DNA from: a virus
DNA: 31,442 nucleotides
Strand: one strand, 5' to 3'
Virus record (IMG/VR): IMGVR_UViG_3300047457_000368
Coordinates: 1 to 31,442 of that record
Shown piece after piece: positions 1-6,203 of the stretch. The position numbers and the translations under genes are program-made. The notes under the pieces were generated by a model. That model saw nothing but the letters and a program-made list of their open reading frames with translations. It was not told where the DNA came from and ran no database searches. The first letter of the stretch is position 1; the number at the start of each line of letters is the position of its first letter.

Positions 1-127
1 TTTATGAGATTGGTTGACTCAGGTGTGATTGTCAGAGGTTGGCTTTTTACCTTTTGTATTCCAGCATAGACATCTTTCTCTGCTGGCTTGGCATTAAACC
101 CTGCTCTGATTAGTTCCTCAATTGTCT
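1..127. repeat. Terminal direct repeat, left copy (circular closure)
   Basis: These 127 bases recur without a mismatch at 31316-31442. The repeat lies inside the large terminase reading frame, and joining the two ends restores that frame exactly. It therefore marks a closed circular or circularly permuted genome of 31,315 bp. The length of 127 equals a common largest k-mer of de Bruijn assemblers, so it is more likely an assembly overlap than a physical phage end. Confidence 0.95.
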
Positions 128-1010
128 TAGGCTCTGCTGCATCACAAAATATCTCATCGGACCTTTTTATGTCTAACCCTTTTAACCTTTCAATAAGGTC
201 ATTAGTGGTTAGTTTCGTCTCATATAACATTTCGTGTGCAAAGGTTTGGTTGTCTTTAAACCCTACTTTGATTAGTGCAGTTGGTACTGAATAGCCAAAG
301 TCCAAACCATAAACAATTTCAGAATCATCTCTAAAAGGTCCCTGTTTCCAATGTGTGTAGATAATCTCTTGGCTTTTTCCTCTTTCACCTAACCCAAACA
401 CCTTCCACATATTCTCATCAGCATCCCTTAGGCTTTCAATCTCTTGAACTTGCTCTTTTGGGAGGAATGGGTTGTTTTTGTAGGTAGAGTGGATTAACTT
501 ATTGCCAGGCTTATCTGCAACATCATACACCCAAGAGGCCTCATCAACAGGGTTAAAGTCCGTAAAGATAGTCTGTTTCGTTCTTAGGGCTAATTGCTGA
601 TAGATTGAAAAAGGGAAAAGGTTGGCCTCATTCATAAATAAAATATCCCTTCCTGGACCCCTAACCTTGCCTAAATCTTCAGCCCCAAAAAACTCTAAAT
701 AACTCCCATTTGGATAGTGGTAAACATTGTCAGTCTTATTAAATGCTTCATCTGTGTAGATACCAGCATCCTCTAAGATTTGTAAGATGTCCCTCCTTGC
801 TCCTCTTTTTAAGTGAGGTAAGGATGGACCAACCACCGAAATCGTTACTTTTTCCTTGTGCGGTATGTAAAGAGCTAATAGCTGTGATATGGAATAAGTT
901 TTACCTGACCTTGTTGATCCCTGATTGGCAATCACTCGGTAGGTTTTGGCTTGATAAGCCTCCAAATTCCATTCAAAGACCTTAGTATATCTAACCGTTA
1001 CTTCCTTCAT
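1..1010 (-). CDS. terL: Terminase large subunit, N-terminal 336 residues (split by contig end)
   Basis: Packaging motor: an ATPase that pumps DNA into the prohead and a nuclease that cuts the concatemer. The frame opens with ATG at 1008-1010 and runs off base 1; it continues at 31315 and ends at 31162, giving 387 aa when the circle is closed. Visible motifs: Walker A GSTRSGKT (about residues 31-38), a Walker B-like strand RDILFMNEAN (121-130), DFNP (151-154), and the start of the RNase H-like nuclease, LDFGYSVP, with Asp237, then Asp290 in FCDAAEP. The start overlaps the small terminase gene by 20 bp, as expected for a coupled pair. Family assignment is secure. The cutting mode (pac or cos) cannot be told from this. 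Confidence 0.96.
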   Translation of the reverse strand, partial: MKEVTVRYTKVFEWNLEAYQAKTYRVIANQGSTRSGKTYSISQLLALYIPHKEKVTISVVGPSLPHLKRGARRDILQILEDAGIYTDEAFNKTDNVYHYPNGSYLEFFGAEDLGKVRGPGRDILFMNEANLFPFSIYQQLALRTKQTIFTDFNPVDEASWVYDVADKPGNKLIHSTYKNNPFLPKEQVQEIESLRDADENMWKVFGLGERGKSQEIIYTHWKQGPFRDDSEIVYGLDFGYSVPTALIKVGFKDNQTFAHEMLYETKLTTNDLIERLKGLDIKRSDEIFCDAAEPKTIEELIRAGFNAKPAEKDVYAGIQKVKSQPLTITPESTNLI

Positions 1011-1344
1011 TGGCTGGCTTAAATGTAATATTTATGCCACCCTCAACCTTAATATCTTGTTCTGCTTTTTCTTTTTGACCTAATCTTTGCTTACCTAACC
1101 AGATTAGCATTGCTCGGTCCTTATCTTTTATTGCTGCTTCATATTGGACCTTCCTTAGAATACTATCTCCAGAGGCTTGCTTTTCTTGCTTAAATGCCAC
1201 AAAATCCTTCTCCAAATCTGACTTACATCGTTGATATAGAGTGTTTTCGTGAACTCCAAGCTGTGCTGCTATTTCAACACCTGAGCAACCTGCTTCCAGG
1301 TATTCTGCTACTAGGTTCCAATCTATTGGGCTGAGTGATGACAT
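991..1344 (-). CDS. terS: Terminase small subunit
   Basis: DNA-recognition partner of the large terminase; it marks the packaging site and loads the motor. The 117-aa product has an N-terminal helix-turn-helix (about residues 19-42, GVEIAAQLGVHENTLYQRC), then a charged helical segment that could form the oligomer core, and a short C-terminal tail. Size and architecture fit small terminases of HK97-type siphoviruses. It is the first gene of the late block, 47 bp below an intrinsic terminator and about 100 bp below a consensus promoter, and its end overlaps the large terminase start. Identification rests on the HTH, the size and the position rather than on a diagnostic motif. Confidence 0.85.
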   Translation of the reverse strand: MSSLSPIDWNLVAEYLEAGCSGVEIAAQLGVHENTLYQRCKSDLEKDFVAFKQEKQASGDSILRKVQYEAAIKDKDRAMLIWLGKQRLGQKEKAEQDIKVEGGINITFKPANEGSNG

Positions 1345-1380
1345 TTATCTTTTAGCCGAGTTATGGCTTTTATAAGTAAT

Positions 1381-1418
1381 ATAAATAAAAACCCTTAGCC
1401 AAATAAATGACTAAGGGC
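1381..1418 (-). terminator. Intrinsic terminator in the late-operon leader
   Basis: On the minus strand a GCCCTTAG / CTAAGGGT stem (1411-1418 with 1391-1398; seven Watson-Crick pairs plus one G-T) closes a 12-nt loop and is followed by the T-rich tract TTTTATTTAT. It lies about 28 nt below the predicted start of the late transcript and 37 nt before terS, so it can act as a leader attenuator as well as ending the cargo transcript. Confidence 0.8.
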
Positions 1419-1450
1419 TGTATCTAATTCTTAACTTTACTAATCACCCC

Positions 1451-1482
1451 CAAATATAATCAATTTTAGTCATATTAGCAAA
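1451..1482 (-). promoter_or_regulatory. Late-operon promoter (Bacteroidota type)
   Basis: Read on the minus strand this is TTTG (1482-1479), a 20-nt spacer, and TATATTTG (1458-1451). That matches the TTTG / TAnnTTTG consensus of the Bacteroidota primary sigma factor, which uses spacers of about 19-21. It sits wholly between the KdsC-like gene (stop at 1492) and terS, and transcription would begin near 1445. It would drive terS-terL and the head and tail genes. Confidence 0.82.
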
Positions 1483-1491
1483 TATACTTAT

Positions 1492-1923
1492 TCACAACTT
1501 AGGGTTCCACTCAGTAAGTATTCTTACCATCTCTAACATTACCCCTTGACCACCTTTACTCTCTAATATGTGCATCCCATCTAACTCCTTTATCTCTTTA
1601 GATGCATCTGATGGGCAAAAGCAGTATTTGGCTCTTTGTAGCATTGGTATGTCCCAAGCTGAGTCTCCTATTGCAATTTGATAATCAAAAGGTATAGACT
1701 CTTTGTTTCTAATGTTATGAATCTCTGCACCGGACCTTTTTAGGTAATACTCTGATCCTGGCCAAGAGGAAGCTGTGACTATATGAACTTGAAAGCCCAT
1801 TGCTAATAGTTCCTTGATTGCACCTAAGTCTTTGTTATTAAAGGACTTAATAATTTCACCTTGATGGTTTACCCATATTTTGCCATCAGTTAAAACTCCA
1901 TCAACATCTACACAGATTCTCAT
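1492..1923 (-). CDS. KdsC-like HAD phosphatase
   Basis: A 143-aa enzyme of the haloacid dehalogenase family, C0/C1.. cap-less KdsC subgroup, whose cellular members release phosphate from KDO-8-phosphate or nonulosonate-9-phosphate before sugar activation. Motif I is DVDGVLTDG (Asp6 nucleophile, Asp8 general acid), motif II is IVTASS around Thr50, Lys74 fits motif III, and GDSAWD (86-91) is the metal-binding motif IV. The GGQG segment near residue 123 matches the conserved C-terminal loop of the KdsC type. It is the last gene of the leftward cargo block, 3 bp after the methyltransferase. The substrate cannot be set from sequence; no cytidylyltransferase or synthase partner is present, so it may act in a host pathway or on another sugar phosphate. 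Confidence 0.85.
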   Translation of the reverse strand: MRICVDVDGVLTDGKIWVNHQGEIIKSFNNKDLGAIKELLAMGFQVHIVTASSWPGSEYYLKRSGAEIHNIRNKESIPFDYQIAIGDSAWDIPMLQRAKYCFCPSDASKEIKELDGMHILESKGGQGVMLEMVRILTEWNPKL

Positions 1924-1926
1924 AAT

Positions 1927-2547
1927 TTATTTTTTTACTATCCAATAAAACCATTGCTTATTACCTATGTCTATTTTCTTATACATATGTGCTGTAAAAA
2001 GTGTGGCTAATTCTCCTACTTTACCTTTAATTCTTAATATGCCTGATTCTGTTAGGTCTAAGTTAAACTGATGGAAACCCTGCCAATTTTCGTGTTCTGC
2101 TTCATTACAAAAACCTTGCACAATTAAATAGCCTCCAGGTTTAACAGCATCTATTAACCTATCTAAGGCATCACCAGGGTTTTGGCAATGATCTAAGGCA
2201 TTTGAGATATGTACTATATCAAACTGATTAGAGTAGTTTAAATGCTCAGCAGGGATAGGTAATGGTGGGAGTAATTTATGCCTTTCATAATCAAAAATAA
2301 GCCTATAAAGGTCTCCTAATGGGTCACAGGCAGTCACATTTACTAAACCATTTAGCAAAGAGCAAACTCCTGAGCCTACATCCAAAACTGAGTCATTTTT
2401 TACCGATAGGATAAAATCTGCTACCTCTTGATTAAGTTCTGGTGTTTTTACTTTCTTAACCCAACCATTAAGAAATCTGTCTGTCTTTACAAATTGTTGC
2501 CAAAAGGCTAATTCGTGGTAAATACCGTGCAGTTCTAGTGTAGTCAT
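1927..2547 (-). CDS. Class I SAM-dependent methyltransferase
   Basis: A 206-aa protein of the Methyltransf_11 type. Motif I is VLDVGSG (54-60), the acidic residue ending strand 2 is Asp75 (TACDP), and the following core reads FDIVHISNALDH (109-120) and AVKPGGYLIV (134-143). In glycan clusters such enzymes often methylate a terminal sugar. The C-terminal half lacks the catalytic motifs of DNA methylases, so DNA modification is unlikely. It overlaps the preceding 71-aa gene by 4 bp (ATGA) and is followed after 3 bp by the KdsC-like phosphatase, which supports one transcript. The acceptor is unknown. Confidence 0.85.
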   Translation of the reverse strand: MTTLELHGIYHELAFWQQFVKTDRFLNGWVKKVKTPELNQEVADFILSVKNDSVLDVGSGVCSLLNGLVNVTACDPLGDLYRLIFDYERHKLLPPLPIPAEHLNYSNQFDIVHISNALDHCQNPGDALDRLIDAVKPGGYLIVQGFCNEAEHENWQGFHQFNLDLTESGILRIKGKVGELATLFTAHMYKKIDIGNKQWFYWIVKK

Positions 2548-2759
2548 TTATTATAGGTTTGGTTGTAATATTGTTCTGCCATTATTAAAGATGGGGTAAT
2601 CACTTTTGATTCTTCTCCTATCATATATCCTTGTGAATAAGCATTTATCATCTGCTCTTTCTCCATTGCTTTGGCTTGTTCAACTAATTTTAAATAATCA
2701 CCTAAAGACCTCATATCAATCTTTGATAATTCTTGTACTAACCATTCTACTGCTGTCAT
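2544..2759 (-). CDS. Small protein, family A (71 aa)
   Basis: The frame is open further upstream, but the start at 2759 is preferred: it follows the same A-rich leader (2757-2773) seen before two other genes here, and it overlaps the stop of the 113-aa gene. The product is helical and charged, with TAVEWLVQEL near the N-terminus and EQAKAMEKEQMINAYSQG in the middle. The 96-aa product at 3336-3626 shares this plan (TEWFLEQL, then RARQREKQNIFTTYIDAF), so the two look like distant paralogues. Similar small proteins are common in Bacteroidota phages; no function is known to me. Confidence 0.7.
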   Translation of the reverse strand: MTAVEWLVQELSKIDMRSLGDYLKLVEQAKAMEKEQMINAYSQGYMIGEESKVITPSLIMAEQYYNQTYNK

Positions 2760-2773
2760 ATTATTTGTTTTTA
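2757..2773 (-). promoter_or_regulatory. A-rich translation leader, copy 1
   Basis: Minus-strand TAAAAACAAATAATATG, identical over 17 nt to the copies at 3100-3116 and 3624-3640. It ends in the ATG of the 71-aa gene. It replaces a Shine-Dalgarno site, in line with A-rich initiation in Bacteroidota. Confidence 0.75.
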
Positions 2774-3102
2774 GTGTTAGGGGAAAATGTGTCAGGACTT
2801 TCCTGTACAATCTCATAAGTTGCTTCAAAAATATCTTTATCAACAAGCCATCTTTCACCTTTTACTCCAACACACAGATATTCTCTACCAAAACCGTGAC
2901 TTAAATGCTTTTTATTTTCTAATGTAGATACATAGGGGATTTTGATTTTGTGTTCACCAATAAGACCAGAAGTATGTATACAACCATCCTCATCAATATC
3001 TTCATCATTGTAATACCTAATCATAAATCCATCTTCATCCCCCTCTTCAAATAGTTTAGCTTTTACTGTTGCTGTTTTTCTATAGGTTTTAAATGCTGTC
3101 AT
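2761..3102 (-). CDS. Hypothetical protein, 113 aa, PGDYG-like C-terminus
   Basis: An acidic N-terminal half (GDEDGF, DEDIDEDG) is followed by YLCVGVKGERWLVDKDIFEATYE-like text, which resembles the C-terminal core of the small PGDYG family of unknown function (a G-x-x-G-E-x-W-P/L-V segment followed by IFExxYE). The start ATG follows the identical A-rich leader, itself only 17 nt below a strong hairpin (3119-3141). The last codons and stop overlap the leader of the next gene. No catalytic role can be proposed. Confidence 0.7.
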   Translation of the reverse strand: MTAFKTYRKTATVKAKLFEEGDEDGFMIRYYNDEDIDEDGCIHTSGLIGEHKIKIPYVSTLENKKHLSHGFGREYLCVGVKGERWLVDKDIFEATYEIVQESPDTFSPNTKNK

Positions 3103-3116
3103 ATTATTTGTTTTTA
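3100..3116 (-). promoter_or_regulatory. A-rich translation leader, copy 2
   Basis: Same 17 nt as copies 1 and 3, ending in the ATG of the 113-aa gene. With copy 1 the identity continues into the coding start (ACAGCA), 23 nt in all. Confidence 0.75.
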
Positions 3117-3118
3117 AA

Positions 3119-3141
3119 GGGAAGCTGTGTCACAGCTTCCC
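3119..3141 (-). other. Perfect 11-bp inverted repeat before the 113-aa gene
   Basis: GGGAAGCTGTG and CACAGCTTCCC flank a single base (3130). It can form a hairpin with a ~5-nt loop in RNA or serve as a dyad operator in DNA. On the minus strand it is followed by only three T residues, so a classic intrinsic terminator is doubtful. It lies between the stop of the 47-aa gene (3150) and the start at 3102. Confidence 0.75.
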
Positions 3142-3149
3142 GTTTAGAA

Positions 3150-3293
3150 TTAAGCTTTTAAATAATCTTGACATTCACGAACTACTACAAACTCTTTTCT
3201 TTCCTTTTCGAGAGCCATTTCTAATTCATAAATGCGACCTGCAATAATCTCTAATTGCTTGTCAAGCTTGGTGATTAATACTTCTTTTTCCAT
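3150..3293 (-). CDS. Small coiled-coil protein, 47 aa
   Basis: ATG at 3291-3293 to TAA at 3150-3152. The product is almost entirely one charged helix (MEKEVLITKLDKQLEIIAGR..., then ELEMALEKERKEF), consistent with a short coiled coil. The leader is TAATATG with A-rich sequence upstream, close to the leader shared by its neighbours. Function unknown; the clean reading frame, the matching leader and the spacing between flanking genes argue that it is real. Confidence 0.65.
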   Translation of the reverse strand: MEKEVLITKLDKQLEIIAGRIYELEMALEKERKEFVVVRECQDYLKA

Positions 3294-3335
3294 ATTATTT
3301 ATTTGGTTACCTATACACCATAAGGTTTTAATAGT

Positions 3336-3626
3336 TTATTTATTTAAACTTTGAAACAATTGAGATATTTCCTTTATTTGATTTTTAATATCTTCACTTA
3401 ATTCAAGATTTGAATTTGTTTGTAGTCCGTATATCTTTTTGCAATACTCAAAAGGTTCATATTTTTCATTATACCTACAAGCACTAAAAGCATCTATATA
3501 AGTAGTGAATATGTTCTGTTTTTCTCTCTGTCTAGCTCTTTTAAAAAGTTCATCTACTTTGGATTCTTCTACTTGTAGGTAGGGTTTGAGTTGTTCTAAA
3601 AACCATTCAGTTGCTAATTTTCTCAT
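3336..3626 (-). CDS. Small protein, family A (96 aa)
   Basis: The open frame extends to 3689, but 3626 is chosen because it sits directly behind the identical A-rich leader and because the upstream extension crosses two hairpins. N-terminal ATEWFLEQLKPYL and the central RARQREKQNIFTTYIDAFSACRY parallel the 71-aa product at 2544-2759; the C-terminal third (SEDIKNQIKEISQLFQSL) is an added helix. First small gene after the inverted-repeat region 3637-3774. No known function. Confidence 0.68.
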   Translation of the reverse strand: MRKLATEWFLEQLKPYLQVEESKVDELFKRARQREKQNIFTTYIDAFSACRYNEKYEPFEYCKKIYGLQTNSNLELSEDIKNQIKEISQLFQSLNK

Positions 3627-3640
3627 ATTATTTGTTTTTA
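3624..3640 (-). promoter_or_regulatory. A-rich translation leader, copy 3
   Basis: Same 17 nt, ending in the ATG of the 96-aa gene. Its upstream end overlaps the first hairpin of the inverted-repeat cluster. Close variants precede the 47-aa gene (3291-3306) and the GT2-like gene (4465-4480). Confidence 0.75.
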
Positions 3641-3774
3641 CGTTTTCGTAAATGTTCAAGTTTCGTGAACATAACAAAAATGTGCACAATAAACTAAATT
3701 AAGTTAGTGTGCATATTTCGGTTTATTTCCGAATTTGGCTTTGTTTTGTCACCGATTTTGGCAAATTAGTGACA
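3637..3774 (-). promoter_or_regulatory. Cluster of five inverted repeats in a 208-bp noncoding gap
   Basis: Between the GT2-like gene (stop 3835) and the 96-aa gene (start 3626) lie, in order: TTTACG/CGTAAA (3637-3642, 3647-3652); TGTTCA/TGAACA (3653-3658, 3666-3671); TGCACA with inner ACTAA against TTAGT and TGTGCA (3683-3713); TTCGG/CCGAA (3717-3721, 3729-3733); TGTCAC/GTGACA (3747-3752, 3769-3774). None is followed by a T-run on the minus strand, and I see no good TTTG/TAnnTTTG promoter. A structured leader, operator array or RNA-processing region are all possible. Confidence 0.55.
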
Positions 3775-3834
3775 TTAGTTTGGAATAATGCAAAAATTTG
3801 TACTTACAGTATTAATTTTGATTATATTTTAAAC

Positions 3835-4467
3835 TCATCTAGGCCATAGTTTAGTTTGCCAATCTTTGCCGTATTTCTCTAACATATGCTTTTGACTGAT
3901 AGGTGTCCAATAGTTTCTTAACTGACTCCTTATTGCTCTTATTGGATGCCCTTCTTTATTTCTTAAATATGTGTGGCCAATTTGTGTGCCATAATGAACA
4001 CCTACTTTATATCCTTTTTCTCTAACCCTATGACACCAATCAAGGTCCATATAATAGTAAGCAAGCATTTCATCTAATGGGTTGTCACTAAATACCTCAG
4101 CATTAACCATTGGGGCTGTCCATTCTACAAATGGTGTTTCTTTAGTTCCTTGAAAGTCTTTAATTGGCCATTGAAACCTATGGTCAGAGGATGACATTGA
4201 TGGATGTAAAGCTGCCCATTCACCTTTAGCCATTTCGTGTGCTAACTTATGCGGAACCTCAGGATCAAAGGTTATGTTACTAACAAACCACAGATAATCT
4301 GCTTTCCATAGAGGGTCCATAAGGATTGAATTGTAGGCTCTTGACATATTACCTACTCCATCCCTACTTACTACTTCAAATGGTAGGTCTGTATCTTCCA
4401 CACACTTGACTGTCTGTTGAAAGTCAGGTTCGTAGTATTCTAAAAGGACAATTAAGACTCTTGACAT
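3835..4467 (-). CDS. GT2-like (GT-A fold) glycosyltransferase
   Basis: A 210-aa putative family 2 glycosyltransferase that would transfer a sugar from a nucleotide-sugar to a glycan in the cytoplasm. The GT-A plan is visible: VLIVLLEYYEP at the N-terminus, NMSRAYN near residue 40 (like the GNxGxAxN motif), a strand YLWFVSNITFDPE where the DxD usually lies, and MDLDWCHRVREKGYKVGVHYG (140-160), the family's E/D-D-D catalytic-base region, followed by GHTYLRN. The usual DxD at the third position is replaced by VSNITF, so metal use may differ. Its ATG overlaps the GT4-like gene by 16 bp. Confidence 0.78.
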   Translation of the reverse strand: MSRVLIVLLEYYEPDFQQTVKCVEDTDLPFEVVSRDGVGNMSRAYNSILMDPLWKADYLWFVSNITFDPEVPHKLAHEMAKGEWAALHPSMSSSDHRFQWPIKDFQGTKETPFVEWTAPMVNAEVFSDNPLDEMLAYYYMDLDWCHRVREKGYKVGVHYGTQIGHTYLRNKEGHPIRAIRSQLRNYWTPISQKHMLEKYGKDWQTKLWPR

Positions 4468-5423
4468 ATTATTTGATTAATTTTTTGCATCCAATAATCC
4501 CAGGTGTGTGTCTTTACATATTCTCTGATTGCATTTGCCCTCTGATCTAATTGGTCACGATGAGTTAAAGCAAACATTGTGGCATCATACAGTTTATCCA
4601 CCGAATACCCTACTTTGAATGAATTAGTCTCATTTAAATCATCATCACCCTCAGTTATGGCTCTTATTGTTACTGTTCCCTTTGTTCCAGCCTCTAAGGG
4701 AGCTGTGGACCTTGCATCATATTTAGTAGCTTTTATTAATAATGTTGCTTCTTCATAAAGCCTATTCATTGTAGTTAAATCTGGCTTTACTATAAACTCA
4801 TCAAATATCTTATCACTAGGCTCTTTTAATCCAAAACCTTTAATAATATAGCCTCTTTCTTTTAGAATCTTTGCCACCTGGACAGCAATCCTTTCTATGT
4901 CCTTAGTGTAATTAGTAGGCTCAGGTGATTCTAGTAAGATTGTTTTATAATCTTTAGCTTTATATGATATTGGAAAGTCATTTAAGTTAATTCCATTGCC
5001 AACATAATGAATAGGTCTAGTTCTATGGAACTGGTTTTGTAAGACTCTAATATTCCATTGACTTATTGATATGATTGGGTAATGTGTTTTATATAATGCT
5101 ATAGCATTGTTGAAAAACTTGGCATTAGTTGGGTTAAATAAATGCTCCAACATTTGCAGAAATACAAATTTTTTGGAAATATCTTTATCTAAAAGGTAAG
5201 CACCGTGAGGACTTGTTACTATTAAAACATCTGATTTGTTTATTAAATTAGTTGTGTTTACAATCTTACATTTTATCTCTTGCAAAGTACACCTTAATGC
5301 ACCAGCTTGATTATATAAGACAACCCTATGCCCAAAATCTTGTAAACGGTTTGCCCATTCGTTAATTACTCTAATCCCACCGTGTGGTGAGTTAATGTTT
5401 GGACTTTGGATAAATATTCTCAT
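4452..5423 (-). CDS. GT4-like (GT-B fold) glycosyltransferase
   Basis: A 323-aa putative glycosyltransferase. The N-terminus (MRIFIQSPNINSPHGGIRVI, then EWANRLQDFGHRVVLY) has the glycine-rich acceptor loop and first helix of GT-B enzymes. The mid-protein YVGNGINLNDFP matches the inter-domain region of GT4. The C-terminal domain has a donor-site-like TAPLEAGTKGT (around residue 244), standing for the E-x7-E region. Length is a little short for the family (350-400). It overlaps the 44-aa membrane-protein gene upstream and the GT2-like gene downstream. Donor and acceptor are unknown. Confidence 0.78.
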   Translation of the reverse strand: MRIFIQSPNINSPHGGIRVINEWANRLQDFGHRVVLYNQAGALRCTLQEIKCKIVNTTNLINKSDVLIVTSPHGAYLLDKDISKKFVFLQMLEHLFNPTNAKFFNNAIALYKTHYPIISISQWNIRVLQNQFHRTRPIHYVGNGINLNDFPISYKAKDYKTILLESPEPTNYTKDIERIAVQVAKILKERGYIIKGFGLKEPSDKIFDEFIVKPDLTTMNRLYEEATLLIKATKYDARSTAPLEAGTKGTVTIRAITEGDDDLNETNSFKVGYSVDKLYDATMFALTHRDQLDQRANAIREYVKTHTWDYWMQKINQIICQES

Positions 5424-5526
5424 AAATGTCTTTGATAAAGTATATAATACAAACTAGAGCATATAAAGTGTAAGCTAATGTGCCATAGATTAGATAATGC
5501 TTTATATTCCAAATTAATTTTCCCAT
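5392..5526 (-). CDS. Small membrane protein, 44 aa
   Basis: ATG at 5524-5526 to TAA at 5392-5394. A single hydrophobic segment, roughly residues 12-31 (LIYGTLAYTLYALVCIIYFI), sits between short charged ends. The start overlaps the last codons of the Stealth-like gene and the end overlaps the GT4-like start by 32 bp, a spacing typical of coupled genes in this block. It could anchor the glycosyltransferases at the membrane; that is inference from position only. Confidence 0.55.
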   Translation of the reverse strand: MGKLIWNIKHYLIYGTLAYTLYALVCIIYFIKDIYENIYPKSKH

Positions 5527-6203
5527 TGTGATTTGTTTGGATATAATTGATTAATAAAAACCTTAAAGTCATTATTTACTGCATAAGACCCTATGCTAAA
5601 AAATAGCTTATTATAGGTTTTGCCTATCCATTCATTGACTGAATAAAATCTGTTAATCTTTAAGTCCTCCATTCTCTCAAAGGGACCATCTTCCATTTTA
5701 GTATAAGCTGACTTTATTACAAACTCCTGTTTCCAAGGCAAGTGTATCAACTTAGCAAATCTGTGCTTGTTGTAAATAATAGGAGTATGAATGTCTGTAT
5801 AGTAGTTATTTTTACCAGGGAGATTGTTAGTGTTTGTAATGGCTTTTTTATATAAGCCAGTAGCTTTGTGAGCATAATAGTGGCAATCTTGGTCATACCA
5901 AAACTTAAAGTCTTTTGTATGTAATGGCTTCAGCAAAAAATGGTCATCATTCCAAAATATAAAGTCATCTGAGTCAATCCACTCTGATCCAGTAACTATC
6001 TTTTGAAATATGCTAAAGTTTTTGCGACCAGGCACATCATCAAAAGCAATATGGTGGACATTGCGGACCCATTTAGGCTTTTCACCTACTAAGACTACCT
6101 TTCCATCAAAACCCTCTAAATAAGCCTCTATTGACCTCAGAGCATATTTCAGCTCATTGTCCATCCATCGGCTGCCTGTCCCCAAGGCTATTACTATATC
6201 CAT
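5514..6203 (-). CDS. Stealth-like sugar/phosphosugar transferase
   Basis: A 229-aa protein whose N-terminal half follows the plan of Stealth and related capsule transferases: ELKYALRSIEAYL (17-29), KVVLVGEKPKWV (35-46), then the acidic motif FIFWNDDHFLLKPL (81-94), equivalent to the conserved F-NDD-F-L-P of that group. Stealth proteins move hexose-1-phosphate onto capsular polysaccharide, but the similarity here is partial and a plain glycosyltransferase is equally possible. Its start overlaps the regulator-like gene at 6154-6363 by 50 bp. It is the first enzyme of the leftward cargo block. Confidence 0.65.
   Translation of the reverse strand: MDIVIALGTGSRWMDNELKYALRSIEAYLEGFDGKVVLVGEKPKWVRNVHHIAFDDVPGRKNFSIFQKIVTGSEWIDSDDFIFWNDDHFLLKPLHTKDFKFWYDQDCHYYAHKATGLYKKAITNTNNLPGKNNYYTDIHTPIIYNKHRFAKLIHLPWKQEFVIKSAYTKMEDGPFERMEDLKINRFYSVNEWIGKTYNKLFFSIGSYAVNNDFKVFINQLYPNKSQWEN

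Noticed and set aside
1-127. Physical direct terminal repeat for packaging
   Set aside because: The repeat lies in the middle of the terL reading frame and its length equals a common assembler k-mer, so assembly overlap is the simpler reading.
1927-2547. DNA methyltransferase
   Set aside because: The protein has SAM-binding motif I of small-molecule methyltransferases but no DPPY/NPPY or PCQ catalytic motif.
3119-3141. Intrinsic terminator
   Set aside because: The stem is strong but only three T residues follow on the minus strand and a gene leader begins at once; on the plus strand no gene reads into it.
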